From assembly GCF_027580225.2 (NCBI RefSeq), contig NC_073342.2:11156501-11220500 (forward strand): 64,000 nucleotides of DNA, in the 5' to 3' direction. This document shows, piece after piece, positions 56,481 through 64,000 of the stretch (within the stretch, counting starts at the first letter, position 1; each line of letters starts with the position of its first letter). This DNA is from Misgurnus anguillicaudatus. Taxonomy: Eukaryota; Chordata; Actinopteri; Cypriniformes; Cobitidae. Below the pieces are notes generated by a model. That model was given only the letters and a program-made list of their open reading frames with translations, ran no database searches and had not been told where the DNA came from. A program made the translations under genes and the position numbers.

Positions 56481-58114
56481 CCTGCATCACCGGAACACTG
56501 GGGAGGGGGAAACCACAGGCTTTGTCCGTGCGGCTAGGCACTAGGCTTACTCTCCGCCCCGTCCCAGGGTATGAGGAGTACCTGTTACAGAGGTGCATGG
56601 CAAAGCTTTTCCTCCAAGACAAAATAGCACACCACAGTCAGTTACGTAGAAAAAGAATTTCCTTTCTCCTTATAGATCGATGCAGTTATTTAGGGGTGAC
56701 CCCGAATGGTCGAAGATTCGATGCATCGATAGGAGAAGCCTGATTCGACTACCAATCTCACAGTCGAATCGTCGCAGATGTGTTATGAAATGAGCAACCC
56801 AGGCTCATTGGAAATACGTTACACTGCCTACATTTTTGCAAAACCTAAAATACGTAGCTGAAAGTACATTTCCCTTTGAAATGTCAACTAGAGGCGCTAT
56901 GTGGTATACAGCGAGTCATACTTGGCCCGTATCAGATGCATGTTTATTAACGTTTATAAAAGGCACAATATTAATAAAGGATGTTCAGACTTGTCAGCAT
57001 ACACTCATTTTGACATCAATTAGTAATTATTTCCATGTTTTTGAGGTGCCAAGAGCACATATCTTCTGGATCGCACTCCTCGAGGTCATCGCACTTACTC
57101 GAGGTAAGTTACCGAAAGAGTATGGTATTGCCTCGCAAACGGAACAATTTATAATAAAAATGCATTTGTATGTTTTCGTTTTTTGTGTTTTGATGAAATT
57201 AAACGGCAAGGAATCGCACAATAATGATATCGCGTTGATTACGTAATACGTACCAAACCGCACAAAACTATATGGCAAACTATTCTTGAACAGCTAGACA
57301 AAATATTTAACATGTGTCTAGGTGTCTCACTACTGAGACTCGAATAGGCTATGAGTTAACTGTAACGTTAACTGTTAATCCGAATAGATAATATCAAAAG
57401 ATAATAAAGTTTTGCCAGAACGTAACGATATGTACGTTTCAGTCAGGTGATTGTTTTATGTACTCGGTGAAACGTACAGCAAGTTAGTGAGCAGTGGACA
57501 CCCGGCTTCAATTACCCTGGTACAAAAAATATATTTTATTGACCCCCATAATCTCAATTGATCTGTTCTTTTATGACCCGGATCATATTTATCTGGCCAT
57601 TCAACTGGGTTTTAAATGTTAATATTCCCTCGCAGTCTGATCCCAAATAGGTATCAGCTAGCGCGGTCTGCGGTGAGTTAAACAACGCTGGAGGTAGCAT
57701 TCAGAGGTGAGTTTACGCTCAAATGCGGGTAAAACAACATTCAGAGAGGAGTTTTATTAAAACAGCGATCATCTGCAGGTAAAACAACACTCAGAAGTGA
57801 CTTTAACAACGCTCCACGGCGCGTGAGAGTAGCATTTTAAGCGTTTTCTGCTCATCTAACTGTTTAGCTTTGATTACCATGCTGGATGGTAAATAATTTT
57901 TATCAGAGGCTCGTTGATGTTAACAAATATAGATCTAAATATACATTTTACTATACTGCGATTGTGTTTGATTAATTTATGTGTTATATGATTATTAATT
58001 TGTTTATTTAAAATCCTGTAATTTAATAACTCTGACGTCATCGAACGTCATTTTTTTATCGTAGTTGACCTTTGCATTGAGTATGAAAGTTAAGGGGCAG
58101 TTTGATGTCTACTC
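56481..58114. other. Region without recognised genes
   Basis: About 1.6 kb of AT-rich sequence. A TAGGGGTGACCCCGAAT motif at 56690-56706 resembles a hAT end but no partner end was found. Around 57680-57830, AAACAACA(T/C)TCAGA-type motifs repeat two or three times. The 136-codon frame at 56836 shows no family features. Confidence 0.4.
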
Positions 58115-58326
58115 CACTGCAAAAAACTACTAAGACCAGCATAAGCTGGTTTTAGCTGGTCTCCCAGCTTAGTTTTAGCTGGTATTGCTGGTGTAGCAAG
58201 CTGTGTTTTGGTCACCTTGACCAGCTGACCCACCAGCTTGTAGGTTTGCCAGGCTGGGAGGACCAGCTTAAACCACCTTAAACCAGCTACCAGCTTATGC
58301 TGGTCTTAGCTGGATTTTCCGGTAGG
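58115..58326. mobile_element. MITE of the CCAGCATAAGCTGG type
   Basis: It begins CACTGCAAAAAACTACTAAG and ends near CCGGTAGGG, with mirrored ACCAGCATAAGCTGGT and internal CCAGCTT(A/T) motifs. This repeat is common in teleost genomes. Non-coding. Confidence 0.75.
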
Positions 58327-59034
58327 GAATATCAAAATTAGCTAACTTAATTCAATTAATTTTGTCGTGTATAAGTTAATCCTGCAGCAAGATACAGGGA
58401 AATGCAAGATTTTCAGTAGTGATATACCTATATTACACTAGCTCACAACTAAGTTATTATGTTGACTTGTGTGCGTGAGTGCGTGTGTGTATTATTAGTT
58501 ATTTATTTATTTTCTGTCTTCAAATTTGCAAGCTTCAAACTCTTTATATCCCCACCACCACAAACAAACCAAAAACAAAGGCACTTTTAATAGTCGCATG
58601 TGTTTTGTTAAACTGTATTGTCAGTCTCACTGTAGCACTTTCTGTTTTTGTTTTATCTGTTGTTCTCTTTGTTGTGAGTCTTTCTGTCTGTTTGTGTTTC
58701 TGCCCATCAACATGTCCATCCATTCAGAGCTCCAATATCATCTCATGATCTTGGATAACTTGGTTGATGGTCAAGAACTGAAGGATGAGCTCCAAAGTCC
58801 TGATGACTCTCTTGGTGAGCTGCAAGAAGAGGAAGCAGCAGCGCCAGTGAAGACACCTGAGCCGAGGGTGCATTAGAGAAAAGAGACATTGATGGGAAAT
58901 ATTGTCTATGCAAGGTCAAGCAGTAATCAACCAAGGAAAGGTCAGTATTGTTTACATTTTAAAATATATTTCTAGGATCTACACTGTTTGGGTACTTGCA
59001 GGTGTATAAAATTAATGAATACTTCTACTTCTAA

Positions 59035-59476
59035 GGGGCCAATTACACCAAACGTGTTTATGGCAGTTGTGGACGCATTTTTTGAATGATATTCTATGGG
59101 CAGTGAGCGTTATGCACACTGTTTATTTGCGCCGAACGCCTTGCGTTTTTTGCTGCTGGCCGCAGCACGTGCTGTTTGAAGGAGCTGAGAGCGGAAAAGC
59201 GTCCGACGTCATTCGCATCTTTCCATTCTCCAATCGAATGAGGGGAGAGGCGGGCCTTCCGTTGTAGGTACGGGGTCACTCACTATCTCCTGCATGTTTG
59301 TGCACTCTCCAGAGCAAGTGCCCTCTTTGTAAAGTTTCTGCTAATATCTGTCATAACAGCAAAAGTGCGCTCACGCTTCAATATTTGATTGACAAGAGAG
59401 TTGCATCTGTGGTTGCCTAGCAATTTGCGCCCTTGCGTTTCCACACATTTAAAACGCGTTTGGTGTGATTGACCCC
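59035..59476. mobile_element. Harbinger-type MITE, TAA-flanked
   Basis: Its ends GGGGCCAATTACACCAAACG and CGTTTGGTGTGATTGACCCC are inverted repeats flanked by TAA (59032-59034 and 59477-59479), as expected of PIF/Harbinger (TWA). 442 bp, no coding capacity. It lies in an intron of the KDZ-derived gene. Confidence 0.82.
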
Positions 59477-60111
59477 TAAGGCTATTGTCAATAGCCAATC
59501 AGATGCTTTCTTTATAATCGGTTCTATTTAAGCATTCTTATTTGCTGTCATCATCTGCATGACGCATAGATATCCATACAGTTATTGGACTGTTAACATA
59601 AGGGTTTGGGAAAATAAAGTGTTCTAGTTTTTCTCTCAAGCTATAATGTTAAACAGTGAGCTTGCACCATTACAGACTGTAACCAGACTGTGCCACTAGC
59701 CTTGGGAAAAGTTGGAATTTGTAAATATGTATATTATATTGTATGTTATATATAAATGTTGCTTTGTGTTGTTTTAATTCTCTTAAGCAGATCACATTCG
59801 GACCACTGATCCTCCCAAATGTTCTTGACACTCATTGTGAGGTGGGCTTTGCTCCAGAGACTGTTGGTGTGCTTCAGTGTGTTTAAATGATCATTTATAT
59901 CTGTACATATACAGAATATGACAGTGGGTTATAATGTAAATAAAACCATAGTTTCTTTTCTTAAATTAGCTTGAATACTGGACCTTTTACACATGAAGTA
60001 CACTTAGATGCTGTAAATATATATGTATAAAGAGAAATATAAAAGTATTGTTTTTGTATACTATTTTAACTATTTTAGTGTTTTCTACAAAATCACTGAA
60101 CAATTTCTCAG

Positions 60112-60432
60112 AGGTATCACCTCCTGGAACCCCAACAGATGCTCTTCTGGCTTCCTCAAACTGGAGCACACGTCAAAGTCTCTTTTCAGAGAGGTGGAGG
60201 GCATAGAGACCCCGTCTGCTGAACACGGCTGTGGCACAAGAAAATGTTTGTGGGAGAAGTCCAGCTGTTATCCAGTGTTGTGACTGTTGACCTCGATCCT
60301 TCTTCTGTGCTGAATGTGACGTCATCATGCACACCAGACATGTCCTCCATAGCATAGATGCCATGACTGCTGAATTCTTCCAGCCATTGCCTTTAACAAC
60401 TGTTGTGGTGGATACGGCTCTTTCCCATTGTG
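60112..60432 (+). pseudogene. KDZ-derived exon with cysteine cluster
   Basis: It follows TTTCTCAG. In frame: EVSPPGTPTDALLASSNW, RQSLFSERWRA, stop TAG, RPRLLNTAVAQENV, CCDC, stop TGA, then SFFCAECDVIMHTRHVLH and FFQPLPLTTVVVD. Donor GTAAGT at 60433. The Cys/His spacing suggests a zinc-binding cluster. Confidence 0.75.
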
Positions 60433-60689
60433 GTAAGTTTTGTGTACGTACATCATATATCATTTTCAGAATAGTTAAGCTACAGTAATATGCTTTACTA
60501 TCTCAATTATACATTTTTTGTTTGATGTTTAATGTATGTGGATACACCGTGTCAGTCAGCATTTTAAACATGTACATTCTCATGTACTTTTTCAACAATG
60601 TGCTTCACCACTATTGATCCATTACAATCTTATGTTACTCAGTCAAAAGAAATGATATTAATTGTCCTCTACTGTATGATGTTTTTCAG

Positions 60690-60791
60690 TGCGGCTTGTA
60701 CCTGTGGAAATGCCTGACAAAATCTGTGGTTGTTTACCAGAGTCATTAAGGGTCTGTCCAGGAAAGACAATTGCTGTGGTCACAATTAATG
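60690..60791 (+). pseudogene. KDZ-derived exon
   Basis: Acceptor TTTTTCAG, donor GTAAGA. Reads VRLVPVEMPDKICGCLPES and VCPGKTIAVVTIN in the phase left by the previous exon. Confidence 0.75.
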
Positions 60792-60918
60792 GTAAGAATG
60801 TAAAGAACTTTGTTTTGTCCTGTTAAAGCAGAATCTTAAATATCTTTTCATACTTAATTCCCAACAATTTAGCATAGATGTGAGCTCCGACACCTTCTTA
60901 ACATTCATTTCCTTTTAG

Positions 60919-60953
60919 TATTTCATACCAAAGCCCATGATTTTAAATGTGAG
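60919..60953 (+). pseudogene. KDZ-derived 35-bp micro-exon
   Basis: Acceptor CTTTTAG, donor GTAAGG. Completes a split Val codon and reads VFHTKAHDFKCE, the conserved H-x-K-x-H segment near the end of the KDZ core. Phase agrees with both neighbours. Confidence 0.65.
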
Positions 60954-61028
60954 GTAAGGAAAAGTTGTTGTGTGATAGAAAATAAATTAAACATCTGGTT
61001 CTTTCTTTCTTTTCTAATCTTTAACCAG

Positions 61029-61642
61029 GTGAAATGGAGTATGGCATATCAGGATGTTGCTGGATTAACACTAGAAGAGGAGGTGGAACAGTGCAATGCC
61101 TTCCTCTCTAGGATCGCAGTGACCACAAAACCCAAGTCAAAAGCAGGTAAAACAACTGCACTAGCAGGTGCAATACTGCACTAGTTATATAATCATATAA
61201 TAAATAGGGGGAATAATATGGTGACAAAATATTTTCTGTGTTTGCAGGATGCTCAGACCTGCCGACCCTCATGGCCATGGGCTGGAATCAGCAAAAGTGT
61301 GACAATTTGGCCATCTCACTGATATCAGAAGGTAATGACATCAGTAGAGTTTGTGGTAGATTTTTTGAATTGTGTGTTAGTAGTGTTTGAAGCTGTGCAT
61401 TAAAGATTTGGTTTTGTTTCTTGCTATCTGTGATTAAAACCTAGAGGTCATGAAAACCCAATGACTTAAGACTTTCTCATAATTGCATTCCAGACTCTGT
61501 CGATCTAAGGACAGAGGAGGAGCAGAAGATTCTTGTTGCAGAGATGGACCATCATTGGAAATCTCTTTCAGCTTGTGCTGATGCCCTCGGAGAACTGTCC
61601 TGCTTGTTTTCTAATGAGACAATGAAAACTATGTATTTGTAA
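61029..61642 (+). pseudogene. KDZ-derived C-terminal exons
   Basis: 61029-61146 reads VKWSMAYQDVAGLTLEEEVE and QCNAFLSRIAVTTK; 61248-61331 reads CSDLPTLMAMGWNQQKCDN; 61494-61642 reads SVDLRTEEEQKILVAEMDHH and ends MKTMYL, TAA. The acidic EEEVEQ block corresponds to the family's GEEVEQ motif. An AATAAA signal overlaps the stop (61641-61646). This stretch has no internal stop. Confidence 0.72.
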
Positions 61643-61646
61643 TAAA

Positions 61647-62084
61647 TGGCATAATGGCAATGGGTATTTTTATTTTGTTGTTAGTAAGAGTATAACCTAT
61701 TAACTAAAATCTGCTTAAGTGCACATTCACATAACTATATATAGGACATGTCCTCTCTAAGCATTGAAGTAACAAGTAGTAAAACACATTTTATTAAAGG
61801 AAATTTAAATATTTTACTATGTTCTTACCTTAACTTAGACAAATTAATACACACATATCTTTTTTCAATGCGTGCACTTTTAAGTTTTGTACAGCGCCTC
61901 GTGAATGTGTGTATTAATTAATCTAAGTTGGGATCTAAGGGATTTTTTTACCAATAATTAATACCTCTGTTTTGTCAGAATGTATCATTTTAGGATGATA
62001 CTGTAATTTGGTCTAGTAGAGGAGAACAATGATGTTTTCCTATAAGTACAAGTACCTCAAAGTTGTACTATGTTCTATTTCATC
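61647..62084. other. Gap between the KDZ-derived gene and the DIRS element
   Basis: AT-rich; a repeated ACACACAT / TGTGTATTAATTAAT inverted motif (61849-61922) is the only structure seen. Confidence 0.4.
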
Positions 62085-64000
62085 CCTACTGACCGCCAGA
62101 GGCGGTGCTTAAGCACTGAATGATCCATCTCGCGCATGCGCAGGTCGAGTGTTTATACCAACAAAGTCACCCGTGACCCCTGATGCCTACGGAGAGTCTA
62201 TAACTTCCGGTGACATCAGAGGATCTGTTCCTTTTCATCTTCTCGCTTTGCAGGTTGTTTTTTCCGCGCTAGCAAAAGACTACTAGGATATTGTGTTTCA
62301 TTCGTTGCTGGTGGCCTTGTGACATTTTATTGTCGGAGCAGCGAGTTGCTCGCCCTCCAAAGGCCGCAACGGAATCCACCGACAGGTGAGTTACAAACTT
62401 TTTTATATAACTGCTCGTTTGGTGCATTTGTTGGTGACGGCTGTGTTTTCGCTCCCTCTCCCGACATTTGTAATCTAACGTTAACAGTTACCTTTATATT
62501 ATTGATTCATCTGCGATTTATTGTTGTAACACGGACGCGTTTTTTGGTTGATTGGTCAACTGCGCTCGTGTAGTTACTTTGTGCCAACTCGGTTGTGCCG
62601 GTTTATTTTGTTAAACGTCTTTTTTGCCCTTAACTGGCTTCACAACGTTTGCGGTGACGGTTGTGCTTTCGCTCCTGGCACCGGTACTGCGTTTAGTGTC
62701 TTATTTTTTTGTTACCCTAAGCTGGTGAAGGCAGTGCTTTCGCTCCCGTTCCCAGCATATTTGTATCTCAGTGACTAGATTGGTGGCAGTGTTCCCGCTG
62801 AAGCTAATCTTTTTTCTTTTTTGCTACATTTGTTGGTGAAGTTTTCGCTCCCGCTCCCAGCATAGGTGTGCCCCTGTGACTGATTGGTGGCAGCGTTTCC
62901 GCCGAGGCTACCTTTTTTCTCAGTTGCCAGCATGGTTGGCAACCACTCCTGCTCGGCCTGTATGGCTCCTCTGCAGCTTGAGGATGGCCATGATTTATGT
63001 CCCTCATGTCTTGGCTTCGAACATTTAAAGGAGGGTCTTTCTGACGACCCCTGCATGAACTGCGATATCATGCCTCGGGCAGTGAGGGCAGCTAGACTGG
63101 CTGAGGTGGAGCAACTGTTGGGCTCTACTTCGTCGATTGGACATTTGACCCCAGCCCAGCGACTGGTTCCAGATCAGTCTGGGCAGTCTAAACGTCAGGC
63201 TGCTGAGGCTGCAGGCCCCACTCCTGCAAAAAAGGCTAAGGGACCCCAGCTTGCCTCTAAAGTGGACCAGCTAACAGCGGAGCTCAATACTATGAAGTCC
63301 CTCTTCCTGGCTTTCCAGTCCGGTACTGGAGCAGAGCCGCCAGATGATTTTGTCCCCTCTGCAGCCTCCTTGGAGTCGGAGGACGATGTGCTTTCCATGG
63401 CAGCGTCAGCTGGCCAGTTTAATGAATATGAGCCAGAGGTACTTCCACAGATGGGAGCCTCCCAACCTTCTGGGGCCTGCTCCCGTTCTTCAACCCATAG
63501 CTCTGCTGGTGGTGTTGAGGACTGCTCTATGGGAGCCATCATTCGTATGGCTCTTGCTCGTCTCCAGTTGGATGTCCCGCAAACTCAGCCGGCTCCGGCC
63601 AGTGCTTTTTTCAGGCGTGTCCCAGCCTCCGTCAGCTTTACTCCGCCCCCATCGGAGGAGTATTTGAGGGAGTTGCAGGCATGTTGGAGGGATTCTAGGG
63701 CCCTCTCTCATGCAACGTCCGATGGCCGGACCCTGGCAGCCATGCAGGACACACAGAAGTTCGGATTGGACCGCATGCCAGCAGTTGAGCCGACAATAGC
63801 GGCTCTTATCATCTCACCTGATGAGGCTTTGAGGCCGGATGCTAGGTGCCCTCGTCCCCAGTGCCGGGTTACAGATGACCTGCTCTGTAAGGCCTATGAC
63901 GCAGCGGCCCGCATGGGACGCATCGGTAACTCCATGTCCCACCTGATGCTCGCTTTGTCAAATTCCCTGCAGGAGACTGAGTTGGATGCCTCTGTCCACA
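62085..64000 (+). mobile_element. DIRS-type retrotransposon, 5' part (runs off the window)
   Basis: It starts near CTACTGACCGCCAGAGGCGG (62089), a GACCGCC-AG-AGGCGGT palindrome, then GCTTAAGCACTGAATGATCC, which resembles the terminal repeat of fish DIRS1 elements. A leader of about 550 bp with three or four imperfect repeats (GGTGACGG..GTGTTTTCGCTCCC type, at about 62430, 62650, 62725 and 62830) precedes a gag-like frame. Tyrosine recombinase and RT would lie beyond 64000. The left limit is approximate. Confidence 0.72.
62932..64000 (+). CDS. DIRS-type ORF1 (Gag-like), incomplete at window end
   Basis: ATG at 62932 in a CAGCATGG context opens 356 codons with no stop before the window edge. 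It begins MVGNHSCSACMAPLQLEDGH and has a cysteine-rich N-terminus (CSAC, CPSC, CMNC) like a zinc-binding module. A nuclear-type basic patch (PAKKAKG), an acidic linker and a C-terminal region with PPPSEEYLRELQACW, KAYDAAARMGRIGNSMSHL follow, typical of DIRS1 Gag of fish. It would form the particle and bind RNA. It is the best-preserved retroelement frame in this part of the window and could be from a young copy. Confidence 0.8.
   Translation, partial: MVGNHSCSACMAPLQLEDGHDLCPSCLGFEHLKEGLSDDPCMNCDIMPRAVRAARLAEVEQLLGSTSSIGHLTPAQRLVPDQSGQSKRQAAEAAGPTPAKKAKGPQLASKVDQLTAELNTMKSLFLAFQSGTGAEPPDDFVPSAASLESEDDVLSMAASAGQFNEYEPEVLPQMGASQPSGACSRSSTHSSAGGVEDCSMGAIIRMALARLQLDVPQTQPAPASAFFRRVPASVSFTPPPSEEYLRELQACWRDSRALSHATSDGRTLAAMQDTQKFGLDRMPAVEPTIAALIISPDEALRPDARCPRPQCRVTDDLLCKAYDAAARMGRIGNSMSHLMLALSNSLQETELDASVH

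Larger units (their letters stand above)
58700..61642 (+). pseudogene. KDZ-transposase-derived gene, spliced, core-deleted and with stops
   Basis: Exon-like blocks: about 58700-58875 (ELQYHLMILDNLVDGQELKD), 60112-60432, 60690-60791, 60919-60953, 61029-61146, 61248-61331 and 61494-61642 (stop TAA). All internal boundaries have GT/AG sites and phases agree from 60112 on. Motifs match the KDZ (Kyakuja-Dileera-Zisupton) family: SSNWSTRQSLFSERW, a CxC cysteine cluster (IQCCDC, then FFCAECDVIMHTRHVLHSID), ICGCLPESLRVCPGK, VFHTKAHDFKC and EEEVEQCNAFLSRI. The large region between the cluster exon pair and VFHTKAHDF, holding most of the catalytic core, is absent. TAG at 60204-60206 and TGA at 60288-60290 are in frame. 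The exon order looks host-like, but loss of the core and the stops argue for a decayed copy. Confidence 0.75.

Noticed and set aside
56690..56770. Possible hAT end (TAGGGGTGACCCCGAAT)
   Set aside because: No matching opposite end or duplication was found nearby.
57027..57278. Possible small genes on both strands at 56836-57278
   Set aside because: Overlapping frames on opposite strands, no motif and no splice partner.

Overview
The window is nuclear DNA from a ray-finned fish. The crowd of Tc1/mariner, hAT, PIF/Harbinger, piggyBac, KDZ, chromodomain Ty3/Gypsy, L2-like LINE and DIRS elements, with spliced genes and no bacterial features, fits a teleost; a cyprinid is my best guess but is inference. 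I see no intact conserved single-copy host gene. The sequence is mostly transposons inserted into one another, around three intron-containing genes or gene remnants.

Left end (1-10.4 kb): the last exon of a HECT-type ubiquitin-ligase-like gene (+ strand, 1499-7065) is split by a long LTR-like element (1607-6949, 4-bp target duplication CATC). Converging on it from the right is an integrase-core gene (- strand). Its final coding exon is cut by a second copy of the same LTR family (7501-10369, duplication GTTT). Both copies carry tandem arrays; in the better preserved one the arrays contain repeated splice-like motifs.

Middle (10.3-42.2 kb): the integrase-core gene has six recognisable exons with matching splice phases: 42241-41886, 41354-41221, 39485-39338, 13759-13514, 13404-13141 and 10547-10344. 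Its D,D,E residues are kept but spread over several exons. Intron 3 is about 25.6 kb. It holds a hAT-like element (13926-35757) that contains a PIF/Harbinger transposon (15817-27207, duplication TTA) and a Gypsy element (30634-35719). A second Gypsy (21645-26938, duplication GTCGT) sits inside exon 1 of the Harbinger transposase. The Harbinger element encodes both a MADF-type DNA-binding protein and a HARBI1-like DDE transposase; apart from that insertion both frames look open. Other introns hold a hAT with a nested Tc1, a piggyBac-like element and several MITEs.

Right half (42.4-56.5 kb): an L2/CR1-like LINE on the - strand, with an SGNH-hydrolase ORF1, is interrupted by a third Gypsy (44009-48652, duplication ATACC) and by an unusual element with arms of about 0.84 kb (49547-54174, 6-bp duplication AATTTA). 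That element itself contains another inverted-repeat element (51219-53233).

Right end (56.5-64 kb): MITEs, then a spliced KDZ-transposase-derived pseudogene (58700-61642, + strand) that keeps the cysteine cluster and the C-terminal part but lacks most of the catalytic core and carries two in-frame stops. Last comes the start of a DIRS-type retrotransposon whose gag-like frame (62932 onward) stays open to the window edge.
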